From assembly GCA_030425385.1 (NCBI GenBank), contig JAUIAH010000012.1, positions 64,001-128,000 on the forward strand: 64,000 nt of DNA, read 5' to 3'. The stretch comes from Verrucomicrobiia bacterium (GTDB lineage: Bacteria > Verrucomicrobiota > Verrucomicrobiia > Verrucomicrobiales > DEV007). The translations under genes were made by a program, and so were the position numbers. Below the pieces are notes generated by a model, which had not been told where the DNA came from, did no database searches, and worked only from the letters and a program-made list of their open reading frames with translations. Below are positions 1 through 9,800 of this stretch, in pieces. How positions within the stretch are numbered: position 1 is the first letter of the stretch; every line of letters starts with the position of its first letter.

Positions 1-570
1 GATGACAAGCGGCTCTTCGGCTGAAGCAGGCATCGGCGCGTAATGAACATCGCCTATCTCGGGGAGCGCACTGACATTCGCCTCACCTGGGGTTCCTTCC
101 GGGAGCATAGCGTAGGCGTCCCCAGTGTCAGGGGCGATCAATCCGTAGGATTGGTCGGGCTGTTGAGGCGGAAACGTAGGGTCAAAGGCCTGCAGCACCT
201 CACCTGCAGGATCGAGCAAGGCGAGGTATTCCCCATCGCGATTCAATTGGAAAGCCGCGTGCAAAGGAAGCGTGGGATCCCGCCGGTCCTTCCCAGAAGC
301 AAAGACGACGAGATGTTCACCCGACGCGAGCATCACCTCTGGAAACTGAAATCGGATTGATTCTGGCGAATCTGTCAGTCCATAGCCAGCGAGATTCACC
401 GAAACATCGCCCCGATTCAGGATCTCAATCCAGTCCGAGGTGTCCCCATCCTCATCCGCAATCCCCATGCGGTTGGAGGCCATGAATTCGGAAATGACCA
501 CCTGTGCCGCGAGCGGTGAGAATCCCCCTAGAATCAGCGCAATGAAGACCAGTTCAACAACGACATTCAT
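1..570 (-). CDS. Secreted lamin-tail-domain (LTD) protein, N-terminal part only
   Basis: The reading frame is open from an ATG at 570 down to the window edge (190 codons, no stop), so only the N-terminus is visible. A hydrophobic signal peptide with LILGGFSPLAAQ ends near residue 23. A lamin-tail domain follows directly: it begins VVISEFMASN, continues DWIEILNRG and LAGYGLTD, and ends with the SGEHLVVFASGK strand typical of the fold. A GGTGAGG ribosome-binding site sits a few bases before the ATG. The later segment GEYLALLDPAGEV and PGEANV matches the LTD-to-next-domain linker of the four large CotH proteins in this window, so this is probably a fifth member. Whether a CotH domain follows cannot be seen. 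Confidence 0.8.
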   Translation of the reverse strand, partial: MNVVVELVFIALILGGFSPLAAQVVISEFMASNRMGIADEDGDTSDWIEILNRGDVSVNLAGYGLTDSPESIRFQFPEVMLASGEHLVVFASGKDRRDPTLPLHAAFQLNRDGEYLALLDPAGEVLQAFDPTFPPQQPDQSYGLIAPDTGDAYAMLPEGTPGEANVSALPEIGDVHYAPMPASAEEPLVI

Positions 571-646
571 GCCCTCACCATAGCGATTGCCAAGCGATTG
601 CGAAGCAAAAGGCAACACCAATGTCCCTTTCTATGCCCATGAACAT

Positions 647-678
647 CGGCCTTCCTTTAAAGCGGCCTTCCTTTAAAG
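647..678. repeat. Back-to-back 16-bp direct repeat
   Basis: CGGCCTTCCTTTAAAG occurs at 647-662 and again immediately at 663-678; the second copy is the beginning of the 96-bp tandem unit. It contains the palindrome CCTTTAAAGG where the copy is followed by G (670-679). Confidence 0.85.
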
Positions 679-855
679 GGACAGGAGAAATAATAAGAAA
701 GCAGTTGTCGAAGGCGACAGGTGGGTGTAGGTGCAAAGGATGAGGAAGCCTCGTCGCATGGCCTTCCTTTAAAGGGACAGGAGAAATAATAAGAAAGCAG
801 TTGTCGAAGGCGACAGGTGGGTGTAGGTGCAAAGGATGAGGAAGCCTCGTCGCAT
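664..855. repeat. Perfect 96-bp tandem duplication upstream of the transposase
   Basis: Units 664-759 and 760-855 are identical. Each holds the palindrome CCTTTAAAGG (670-679, 766-775), a hairpin with stem TGTCG/CGACA and loop AAGG (706-719, 802-815), and at its end the first codons of the RAYT gene (ATG AGG AAG CCT CGT CGC). In the first unit those codons run into TAA after ten codons, so the upstream copy is a dead 5' end. The hairpin next to a RAYT gene fits a REP-type recognition element. The duplication itself is directly visible; the REP role is inferred. Confidence 0.85.
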
Positions 856-1873
856 GATGTTAGTCAAAGGGCCGCAGTGTTTTCACGTCGTAGCACGTGT
901 CAATGGGCGGCATTTCCTGTTGGATGAGGAGGCGAAGGAGCGCTTTGCGACGCTGCTGCGGAAGGTGGAGCGCTTTGCGAACGTGACGGTGGTGACGTGG
1001 ACGATGCTGGACAATCACCTGCATTTGGTGCTGCAGGTGCCGGAGACGATTGGGGTGGATGATATGCCGGAGGAGGAGTTCTGGGCGCGGTTGAGTGCGT
1101 TGTATTCTCGGGAGGAGATGGATGCGATTCGGGCACGGATCGCGTCGTTTTATAAGCTGAATGGGGGCGCGACGGCGGTGGTGCAGGAGAAGGCGTATCG
1201 ACAGGACTTCGTGAATCGGATGCACGATCTTTCCGAGTTTATGAAGACGCTTATGCAGCGGTTCACGGTGTGGTTTAACAAGCGTCATGAGCGGGTGGGG
1301 CGGCTTTGGGAGCAGCGTTTTAAGAGTGTGGTGATTGAGGGTGGTTGGGACGCCTTGATGACGGTGGCGGGGTATGTGGATCTGAACGCGGTGCGGGCGG
1401 GGATGGTGGAGGATCCGAAGGATTATCGGTGGTGTGGGTATGCGGAGGCGGTGGCGGGGAAACAGGCGGCGCGTCGTGGGTTGGGCTTTCTGATGCAGGA
1501 GGAGGCGTTGCGCGAGGAGCGGGCGATTCCGAATTGGCGTGTGGTGGGTCGGGAGTATCGGCGGGTGTTGTTTGGGATGAGGGAGGCGCAGGTGACGGCT
1601 TCTGGAGAGGTGGTGCGGAAGGGGGCGTCTGCGGAAGCGGTGGCGGCGGTGCGTGAATCTGGAGGGGAGCTGTCGTTGGCGGCGCTGTTGCGGTGTCGGG
1701 TGCGTTATTTCACAGATGGGGTGGTGATTGGGTCGAAGGGGTTTGTGGATCGGTTCTTTGAGGCGAAGCGGGAGTACTTTGGGCCGAAACGGAAGGATGG
1801 AGGACGGAAGATGCGTGGTGGGGATTGGGGTGAGTTGCGGTCGTTGCGGGACCTGCAGGAACGGTTGGAGTGA
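836..1873 (+). CDS. REP-associated tyrosine transposase (RAYT, IS200/IS605-like Y1_Tnp)
   Basis: RAYTs are single-domain HUH/tyrosine nucleases that cut single-stranded REP hairpins. The HUH pair is H61-L62-H63 in DNHLHLVL. The probable catalytic tyrosine is Y180 in GYVDLNAVRAG, aligning with YIYINPVKHG of E. coli RAYT. The family block VGRLWEQRFKS is also present. At 345 aa it is longer than the minimal enzyme and has a C-terminal extension from about residue 215. The start chosen is the ATG in MRKPRR, a usual RAYT beginning; GTG at 827 is an alternative. Codons end overwhelmingly in G and the gene is unusually rich in GGG/GTG, unlike the neighbours, which suggests horizontal acquisition. 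It appears intact. Confidence 0.9.
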   Translation: MRKPRRMMLVKGPQCFHVVARVNGRHFLLDEEAKERFATLLRKVERFANVTVVTWTMLDNHLHLVLQVPETIGVDDMPEEEFWARLSALYSREEMDAIRARIASFYKLNGGATAVVQEKAYRQDFVNRMHDLSEFMKTLMQRFTVWFNKRHERVGRLWEQRFKSVVIEGGWDALMTVAGYVDLNAVRAGMVEDPKDYRWCGYAEAVAGKQAARRGLGFLMQEEALREERAIPNWRVVGREYRRVLFGMREAQVTASGEVVRKGASAEAVAAVRESGGELSLAALLRCRVRYFTDGVVIGSKGFVDRFFEAKREYFGPKRKDGGRKMRGGDWGELRSLRDLQERLE

Positions 1874-2366
1874 TAGGGAGCCTCGAATGAAGCCAAATCG
1901 AAGAGAGACGAGAGGGGGAAGCGTGAGGAACGCTGAAATAGAAGGCAGCAAGAAGAGAATGGATGAGAAGGCAGAAGGATGAGGAAGAGCCAGAGGCAGG
2001 CGGGAGCGAGAAGGCGTCATTCCCCACACATTGTGGCCATAGACGGTAAGGCCGCACACATGGCGAAGGGGAGGGCAGAGAGGCAACCCGAGCACAGCAC
2101 GTACTGCGAGAGATGAATGCTTTGATCTCAGTGTCACGCACCCTGCTTGCATAGGGGCGAGGAACGGCGAGGCTATTTGCGGTAACCGAGCCGAGTGCCC
2201 GAGTGGGCGTCTCTCTGGGGAGCTTAGTGCAGGAAAACTGCACGCAGGGGTCTGCGAGGTGGGCGCGCGGTCCCTACCCTAGTCTGCCTGTGAATGAAAC
2301 CCACGAGCACCTCTTCCGTCACCTGGTTCTGCTCTGCTTGAACCGGGGAATGGCCTAGCATCCTCC
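1874..2366. other. Non-coding flank between RAYT and the small membrane protein gene
   Basis: No convincing gene. About 1890-2010 is strikingly purine-rich on the plus strand and contains AAGGATGAGGAAG (1975-1987), the same 13-mer found at the transposase start (832-844) and in the upstream duplicate (736-748), possibly a relic of the element's other boundary. A small hairpin, stem GTGCAG/CTGCAC with loop GAAAA, lies at 2227-2243 without a T-run. Longer minus-strand frames here are antisense shadows or low-complexity. Confidence 0.5.
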
Positions 2367-2705
2367 TTATCCCACGAGCATCGCTCCGAACGCGCCGCCG
2401 ATGATGGCGGCGATGAGGGTTGATCCTAGCAACAACCATAGTCCAATGAGTGGGTTGTCTTCATCCATGCGCCCTTTCAAGGCCATGTAGCCGAGCGCAT
2501 GCGTGATGAGAAAGACGAGCGCCCCAGCCTTAATGCCCCAGGTCATCAATTGAAGCCGATAGGCTTTGTAGGCATTGCTTCCAGGCACCAACGCCGTCTG
2601 GTTACCCAGCGATCGCTCTCCAATCGCATCGCTCACATAAGCCGCGCCTCCCGTCGCTGCGAATAGAGCCATGAGATAGAGGAAGACGACTAGCAAAGCC
2701 CGCAT
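2367..2705 (-). CDS. Small integral membrane protein
   Basis: A 112-aa protein with three hydrophobic stretches: residues 1-25 (ending before SDAIGERSLG), about 53-75 (GIKAGALVFLITHALGYMAL) and about 86-110 (IGLWLLLGSTLIAAIIGGAF). Glycine and alanine density suggests close helix packing. The start codon lies two bases beyond the stop of the HerA-like ATPase, so the two are almost certainly co-transcribed and probably translationally coupled. No family is recognised. The pairing suggests a membrane partner or anchor for the ATPase, which is inference only. Confidence 0.7.
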   Translation of the reverse strand: MRALLVVFLYLMALFAATGGAAYVSDAIGERSLGNQTALVPGSNAYKAYRLQLMTWGIKAGALVFLITHALGYMALKGRMDEDNPLIGLWLLLGSTLIAAIIGGAFGAMLVG

Positions 2706-2707
2706 TG

Positions 2708-5173
2708 CTACGCATCGTCGGCGTCCTCGACGGGGAGCCAGCCTGGCTTGATCTCAAACTCGGACACCTGAATGTAAGGCAACCAGGCAAGGGCGAATCG
2801 CTGCACATTGATGTCCTTCTTGTAGGGAGCGATACGCACGCTTTCTAACGGAATGGTCAATGGATCGAGCGATTGACGCACCTCTTCCATCTCTTCCTGC
2901 AACTCGTTCTCCAGCTCTTCCAAAGCGACCTTAAGATCCTCGACCTTATCCTCGGCCAGGTCGGCATCACGTGCCTCTTTCGAACTCCGTGAGACGCCAC
3001 GGGCGGCGGTTGCGCCTCGCGAGACCGAGCCCATGCTCACGCGCTTTCGACCCAAGACCGCTGAGAGAATGGCTGACCCAATCGAGATGACCGATCCAAT
3101 CTTGGCACTGCGTGCTTGTTCGCGTTCTTTCTCCAGGGTCCGTTCAGCGGATTTCAATTGCCGCTCCTTCGTCTCCAGCTTACTCGCATATTTGTCGCGA
3201 AGTTCATCTAACAAAGCGTCCCGTTGCTCGCGCGCCGCCTGCTGGAGACGAATGCGAAAGTCGGCTTCCGTTTCGCCAATCCGTGAGAACGCCTTCAGTT
3301 CCTTTGCTTCGAAGATCTGCAACGCGCCTTCCGTGTAGAGCCAATCAGCAAAGGCCTTCTTCTGATCGGTGTAGTATTTGCTCTCTTGAGCGTAGTCTGG
3401 CAAGTGGGCCCGGGTCGCTCCGTCCACGGCCTCTTGCTCAAATCCGCGCCAGAGCTTGTTGAACGCGGTGCCGTCATCGAAGTCGAGCATCGCACTATCA
3501 GCGAAAGGGACGACCACGGTGAATGCCCGGGAACCATGAATGTCGTATTTGCTCCGACTGAACGATACTTCAGCGATGCCGAGAATCGCCGGGCGATACA
3601 CGACCTTGCGTTCTCCTGGCATTTGCGTCAGAGGCATGTAGACTTCATCGATCGATTTGGATAACTGATAGATGATCTGAGGTTCTTCCTTGGGCGCTGC
3701 TGCCGCTGCTGCCGCCGCGCCGGAGGGTGTTTCCTTCGGCAGTGTCGCCTTGATAGGATCCATCAGTTTCTTGATCTGGCGTCGGCTGAGAGGTCCGCGC
3801 AGATAGGACATGACCCACCGGACGTGAAAGGTCACGGGCCCATCTTCGTGCACATTATTCAGGAGGAAGACGCGGCTTCCCAGGCCTGCCAGCGTTTCCT
3901 CCATGGCTCGCCGGTTGAAGGTGCTCCCTTGAGATGCTGCAGCGCCTTCGAGACCATCTAAGACACGCGCCTTATCGCGGGCCGTCTGCAGGCGGCCAAG
4001 AAACCATGACCCAATGTTAGAAAGTGCCTTGTAGTCCAGGTCGACGGGGTTCTGGGTGGCTAGCAGACATCCCAATCCGAAGGCCCGTGCTTGCTTTAGC
4101 ATGGTGAGGAGCGGCTTCTTGGATGGCGGATTGCTCACCGGGGGCAGGTAACCATAGATCTCGTCCATGTAGAGGAGCGCCCGCAAACTAGAAGTTCCCG
4201 ATTGCGCCCGCATCCAGCTCAGCATTTGATTCAGGAGCATTGAGACGAAGAACATCCGTTCGCTATCGTCCAAATGGGCAATGGAGAAGATTGAGATCTG
4301 CGGCTTGCCTGACTCATCGTGCATCAGGCGCTTCACATCCAACGGCATTCCGTGCGTCCAGCTTTGAAATCCAGGAGAAGCTAACAGATTGTTCAATTGC
4401 ATGGCGAGAGCAAAGCGCTTCTTCTCGTCCATGAATGAGTCCACGGGCACCACACCGATCGTCTTGAAGGGTGGATCTTGAACCCGCTGAATGAGCTTGG
4501 GTAGGGTGAGATCTTCCTCGTCTCTCCACGCGTGCAGAAGGATCTGCGAGAAGAGGATGTGCTCTGGGCTTTGAATCGGATCGGCTTCAATGCCCATCAA
4601 CCCTAGCAAACTAGTCACAGTGTTCTCGACGCGGTCACCTAGCAGTTCGGGTTCGTCGAGAATCTCGAATGGGGGCGCATCGAAAGAACTCAGGATGGAA
4701 ACGGGAATGCCCGCGCGACTTCCCGGGGTGTAGACTTTGATTCCTACCTTATCCCGAAATGTGGCGACGCGTTCGCCGGTCTGTCCCCATTCCCCCAGGC
4801 CCTTCTTCCAGAGATCCGCCTGGCCCTGCGCAAAGTCGTCGGGTGATTTCCCTTTCTTCTTGGCATCATCCTCATTGATCCACGGCCGGAAATCGCTGCC
4901 CTGGAATTCAGGAAAGCTCAGCATGAGATTGGGAATGTCTCCCTTGGGATCGATCACGATTGCCGGGATGGAGTCCATGGCAGCCTCCTCTAGCAGGGCA
5001 ATACACAAGCCGGTTTTCCCAGAGCCCGTCATCCCGAGAACGACCCCGTGGGTGACGAGATCTTTGGAATCATAGAGAAGGAGATCCTCCTTCATGGACT
5101 TCTGGCTCAGATCATACTCGCGGCCCAGGTAGAAAGTGCCGAGCTTTTCGTAGACATCAGGGGAGACGGACAT
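2708..5173 (-). CDS. HerA/DUF87-like AAA+ ATPase with C-terminal coiled coil
   Basis: The 821-aa product has a Walker A GMTGSGKT (about 47-54) near the N-terminus, followed by AIVIDPKGDI, a Walker B ALLYMDE and the sensor-like ATQNPVDLDYK, the layout of HerA/FtsK-type P-loop ATPases that act on DNA or as motors. A second region (about 490-640) follows a run of eight alanines in GAAAAAAAAPKEE. The end is a long charged coiled coil (about 640-790) broken by IGSVISIGSAILSAVLG. The ATG at MSVSPDVYEKLG is chosen because family-like sequence starts there; upstream in-frame starts at 5209, 5218 and TTG 5266 are possible and none has a strong ribosome site. Such proteins are often just called 'ATP-binding protein'; the substrate is unknown. 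Confidence 0.8.
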   Translation of the reverse strand: MSVSPDVYEKLGTFYLGREYDLSQKSMKEDLLLYDSKDLVTHGVVLGMTGSGKTGLCIALLEEAAMDSIPAIVIDPKGDIPNLMLSFPEFQGSDFRPWINEDDAKKKGKSPDDFAQGQADLWKKGLGEWGQTGERVATFRDKVGIKVYTPGSRAGIPVSILSSFDAPPFEILDEPELLGDRVENTVTSLLGLMGIEADPIQSPEHILFSQILLHAWRDEEDLTLPKLIQRVQDPPFKTIGVVPVDSFMDEKKRFALAMQLNNLLASPGFQSWTHGMPLDVKRLMHDESGKPQISIFSIAHLDDSERMFFVSMLLNQMLSWMRAQSGTSSLRALLYMDEIYGYLPPVSNPPSKKPLLTMLKQARAFGLGCLLATQNPVDLDYKALSNIGSWFLGRLQTARDKARVLDGLEGAAASQGSTFNRRAMEETLAGLGSRVFLLNNVHEDGPVTFHVRWVMSYLRGPLSRRQIKKLMDPIKATLPKETPSGAAAAAAAAPKEEPQIIYQLSKSIDEVYMPLTQMPGERKVVYRPAILGIAEVSFSRSKYDIHGSRAFTVVVPFADSAMLDFDDGTAFNKLWRGFEQEAVDGATRAHLPDYAQESKYYTDQKKAFADWLYTEGALQIFEAKELKAFSRIGETEADFRIRLQQAAREQRDALLDELRDKYASKLETKERQLKSAERTLEKEREQARSAKIGSVISIGSAILSAVLGRKRVSMGSVSRGATAARGVSRSSKEARDADLAEDKVEDLKVALEELENELQEEMEEVRQSLDPLTIPLESVRIAPYKKDINVQRFALAWLPYIQVSEFEIKPGWLPVEDADDA

Positions 5174-5294
5174 GCGTTCGTGACTTTGTGTGGTGGTTGC
5201 CGTCAGCATGCCAAGCATTGGTGAAATTGAAAGCAGTTTCCTGCCATGAGCGATTCCGCTGGCCAAGTGGTCGCCGGGCCCTTATCACGAAAGC

Positions 5295-6803
5295 ATGAAA
5301 CACCTCCTTCCGATTCTCGTTACCCTAATCCTCGGCATCCCCCTTGCTGCGGGGCAGGAGCTTCGTGGCAGTCGCCCTAACATCGTCTTCATGATGGCGG
5401 ATGACATGGGCTGGGCGCAACCGGGATTTCATGGTGGCGACCCCAAGGTCACGCCGAACCTCGACAAGTTGGCAGGCGAGAGCATGCAGCTGACACAATT
5501 CTATACCCACTCGGTGTGTTCGCCCACGCGCGCCGCGCTGCTGACGGGGCGCTATGCCTTTCGCACGTGGATGGACTGGCGGACGGAGGACTTTGGTAAG
5601 CCAAGTTATCTGGCAAAGTTAGGACTCACACTGGCCCATAATGAAAAGGGCGAGCCTACTCGGCGGATTCATGCCCTCGATGAGAAAGAGCGCACGGTGG
5701 CCCAGGCTCTTAAGGATGCAGGCTACTTCACCGCCCTCGTGGGGAAATGGCATCTTGGGGAGTGGCTGAAAGAACACCTTCCCATGCAGCGGGGATTCAT
5801 GCACCAGTATGGGCATTACGCGTGGGGCATCGATTATTTCACCTATACGATTGAACACAATGCTCCCGCGCGATTCGCCGTCTATGACTGGCACCGAAAC
5901 GAGCAACCCTTGCAGGAGGAAGGATACGCCACGGATCTCTTTGCGGCAGAGGCGGAGCGTGTCATCGCGAAGCAAAGCGCGGACAAACCTTTCTTTCTCT
6001 TTGTGCCATTCAATGCGGTGCATGGCCCTCTCAACAAGCCGCCGCGCTACGGAGAGCTCGATGTGCGGGCTGCCATGTTAAAGTGCATGGATGACGCCGT
6101 AGGCCGCATTGTGCAGGCTGTCGATGACCATGGCTTCAAGGACAACACCCTCGTCATCTTCACCAATGACAATGGACCTGTGTTGGAAGCGATGAGCAAA
6201 CCCTTTCGCGGTGCCAAGAATACAACCTACGAAGGTGGAGTGCGCGTGCCGTGCCTCTTGCGTTGGCCAGGCAAGACCCAGGCGGATTCCCGAAATGACG
6301 GGATGATGTTTGTCGCGGATTGGTTCTCCACCTTGGTGACCTTAGCTGGTGGCAGTCTCAAACAGGAGCGCCCGCTCGATGCGCTCGACATGACGGACAT
6401 GCTCTTCGCTAACAAAGAAAGTCCGCGGGATGAAATCATCTTTGAGGTGAGTGGCAGCGTGCGCGTGCCCACGATCCGAAAGGGGGACTACAAGTTGATG
6501 GGGGATCTGCTTTATAACATTGCCACGGATCCTCACGAAAAGACCAACATTGCCGCCGAGCATCCCGAGATTGTCGCCCGCCTGAAGGCGCGGCTGGAGC
6601 AGGTGGGGCAAGAGCGCCCGCCTCTCGGAGACAAGCCACTGCTGATGGACCCGCCCTTGCCCTATATCTACGGCATTGATGAGAACAAGAATCCACCGAA
6701 GTGGTTGATCGATCACGTCGATGCGGTGCGTGCGAAGCAGCCGCAGACGTGGGCTCCAGGCAAGACACCCTGGCCGCAAGCACCCAAGGCTCCTACAGAC
6801 TAA
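5295..6803 (+). CDS. Secreted sulfatase (arylsulfatase family, formylglycine type)
   Basis: Sulfatases hydrolyse sulfate esters, here probably on sulfated glycans outside the cytoplasm. A signal peptide covers residues 1-20 (ends PLAAG). The metal-binding MMADDMGW (D36, D37) and the modification motif C75-S-P-T-R, where Cys becomes formylglycine, are both present, followed by ALLTGRY. VGKWHLG and FTNDNGP supply further active-site residues, and KPFRGAKNTTYEGG carries the sulfate-contacting lysine. Length (502 aa) is normal. Activation needs an FGE or anSME enzyme, which is not in this window. The substrate cannot be assigned. Genes on either side are on the opposite strand, so it is probably transcribed alone. 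Confidence 0.93.
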   Translation: MKHLLPILVTLILGIPLAAGQELRGSRPNIVFMMADDMGWAQPGFHGGDPKVTPNLDKLAGESMQLTQFYTHSVCSPTRAALLTGRYAFRTWMDWRTEDFGKPSYLAKLGLTLAHNEKGEPTRRIHALDEKERTVAQALKDAGYFTALVGKWHLGEWLKEHLPMQRGFMHQYGHYAWGIDYFTYTIEHNAPARFAVYDWHRNEQPLQEEGYATDLFAAEAERVIAKQSADKPFFLFVPFNAVHGPLNKPPRYGELDVRAAMLKCMDDAVGRIVQAVDDHGFKDNTLVIFTNDNGPVLEAMSKPFRGAKNTTYEGGVRVPCLLRWPGKTQADSRNDGMMFVADWFSTLVTLAGGSLKQERPLDALDMTDMLFANKESPRDEIIFEVSGSVRVPTIRKGDYKLMGDLLYNIATDPHEKTNIAAEHPEIVARLKARLEQVGQERPPLGDKPLLMDPPLPYIYGIDENKNPPKWLIDHVDAVRAKQPQTWAPGKTPWPQAPKAPTD

Positions 6804-6811
6804 CAGACCGT

Positions 6812-9800
6812 CTAAGGCGTTTCCAGATCAAGGTGGAGAATGACCTCGCCTTGGGCGTTCTCCAGCACGAGCGACTCGCCTTCGTCGCGCAAGCTGCCGC
6901 AGAATTCCCCGAGGAGGGCGTCCTCTGATCCGTAGGCTTGATGGAAAGCGGGTGCGTGACGGACGAGCACTCCCGTGCCCCGCGCGGGTAGCACGACATC
7001 ATGGAGGCGCACGCGGATACCCTCACGGATGCGCAAGCCACGCAATCGTACGGGCACTTGGCGCCTGTTCTGAATCCTCACATACTCATAAGCTTCCGCA
7101 TCCCCAGAGAGGACATCAGGATCCGCGTCGGCCTGGACGATGGCGAGATCGCCTGGAGCAACGGGACGCACACCGGGCTGGATGCGCAGGGCGACGGGTG
7201 CGCTCCAGCGCCCTTGATGAAGCGTGGCCGCACGAAGGGTAGTGGCCTGTGTGACGGCGATCGGTTTCTCATAAACACTCGCCGTTTCGGTGGGACCACT
7301 ACCACGGCGGTCCACGCGCATGAGCTCAGCATGCCAGAGGGCGTCGCTGCTGCTGCGTTCGCGGTTCAATCCATGAATGGCCAGCAGGTTCTCACCCTCA
7401 CGTAATGACGAAGCGAAGGAAGTGATGTCGAATTCCTCGCCCTGGATGGCGGCCCCATCATCGCGTGATCCTGTGGCGGCGGCCAACCAAGTCAAGCGCT
7501 CGGGAGCGTTCCGCCGCGCGACTTCCTTGCCGTTCACATAGGCGACAAAGCCATCATCCGCACGCATCTTGAGGACGAGTGATTCGTCTTCTGCTAGGGA
7601 GGCGGCTGGTAGGTGGAAGGGGATGCGAATGTAGCAACTCGTGAAGCGGTTCGCCATGGCGTCGACTGGATGATTGATGAAGGGGGCGAAGTTCGTATCG
7701 CCGCGCTCGTAGCCCACGCCGGCGCCTCCCTCGCTCCATTGATCCTTGTTAGGTGGATCGGCTAACTGAACCCAATCCATTTGCTGTAGCGCGGCCCCTC
7801 CATTGATTGGGGACGGAATGTGGACCTGTGCTCGGGCGGTTTGCGAGGAGAGGATCTGCGCTCGCTGTTCGCGCGCGATGCCGGGCGCGCTCCCATCGGT
7901 GGTATAGTAGATGGTGCCAGATTGCTCCGGTGGGAGTGTCAGGGTGAAGGTCTTTCCTTCGTCGTCGTGCTGAATGAGCGGTGTGCTCACGAACTGTGCA
8001 TCCAACCATTGTAGGCGGTTTGTCCACCACGACTTCAGCCATGCCACTTCGTCCGCATGCGAGCGACGCTCTTGAAAGCCTGGAGGATTGGGCCACACAT
8101 AGTTGCCAAGCACTGGCCAGCGTGCGAAATTCCGCGGTGCCGCCTCGGCGAGTGTGGTGGCATGGGCATCGATCCGCGCCATCAAGCGATCGGTCGCAAA
8201 GACCGTGCGCCGCAGTTCATGATAACGCTGTTCCCAACGTTGCTGGAAGGCGGGATCTTCAAATAATCTCGCAAACCAGGGGTAATCGTTAGGCGCAATG
8301 TTGCGATGATACCATCCTTGTGGATTGGCGCCGTTGCCATAGTTGACGTTGCCCAATGAAAGATTGTAATCCCAGACGGGCATCGCGGTGATCTTCCCAT
8401 AGCGATCCTTGGTGAAATAGGCGCTGATGCGAAAGCCATCGATCTCGCGGAAGATCTCGACCATCCAGTGAAGGTCGATGAAGGAATCCACATCCAGAAA
8501 GCTGGCGTAGCCGTGGTCGGGATCGGTGAAGGCGTCGCTATGGAGCATCCTCTCAAACGCATCAAGGTAACCTTTCAGATACGCCTGCTGGGCGTTGTCG
8601 GGATCTTTCGGGTAGACAAAGCCTAACTGATGGTTCTCGACGGCCGTTCGAAAGGTCACATCGTCAAAGAGTGCCTTGTCTTTCTTGAATAGGTAGCCGC
8701 CAGTGATGGTTTCCGGATCTTTGCCAGGTTTGCTGATATCAATCCGATCTTGGCCGCGTTTGTTCTTGTCGATGAGAAGGTAGACCCCTCGGTAGTCATC
8801 CATGCCGAGGCGACCATCGCCACCCTGGTCGAAGAACACTTCCACATACCGTGTCCGCACCGCCCCCTGTCGTCCGTAGAGTTCTCGTGCGCATTCGTAG
8901 GCGAGCACATTGCGCATGAGCGTTTTGTCAGAGTATGGGGCATGCAAGATCCAGTCCGCCTCTGCCGCCATTCCGAGCACGGGGACATCCTTGTCGTCAC
9001 CCCATTCATCGCGGATTTCCCACGCATACTGCTTCTTTGGAAATAGCTTGGCGGAACTGTTCCCGCGCACGTGCATGCCACCCAGGCCATAGATCGTTGG
9101 CGTGTCTGTGAGTTTCGCGCGTCCCGATTCAGGAGACACGTCCACCGCCGCCGCGAAGACAGGATAATGCGGGCGGGGAGACTCTGGTGCCCGATCGATG
9201 TCCAGATTCACACCGGCACTATCTGCGAGAAGGATAGGGAGATTGGATTCAAAGGCCTGCACCTCGGGGGCGAGAAACAGAAAGCTCCTCGTGCTGACGG
9301 GGCCGAGCAAATGCCCTGGCCGCCCGGCGCGAGCTCGAACGGTCACGGTGCGATCAATGGTTAGGGGACCAGTTAGGATGGGTGATGCCGTCGTCGGGAT
9401 CGTGCGGTCTAGGGTGTAGTGGATAGGAGCACCTTCAGCGGATAGCGTGAGAGTGATCGGCTCTGTGAGAACTCCGTCCTCGTGAGAGAAAGTGACAGGG
9501 CCAAGGGGTAATCTACGGGCTGCCGGGCCTCGATTGATCGCGCCAGGAGTCGGTACTTCATGATGGCGCCATTCACCTTCACGCCAACCGAAAGAATGGT
9601 CAGGCCTCGTCTCAAGGTAGGAAACTTCGTGGCCCTCAAGATGCAGGCTTCCAGATGAACCGAGCGTGAAGTTGGTATGCAATGAGCCTGTTTCGGCAGC
9701 GCGGTTCTTGCCAGAGGCCCACACCACCAGATGGTTGCCAGGAGCCAATGTGCGCGGAGGGAAAAGCCAGGTCATGGCTTCTGATGCCGATGATTCATAG

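Noticed and set aside
860-2152. 430-codon minus-strand open frame opposite the RAYT gene
   Set aside because: Low-complexity Arg/His/Pro/Leu sequence, a shadow caused by the G-ending codons of the transposase on the other strand.
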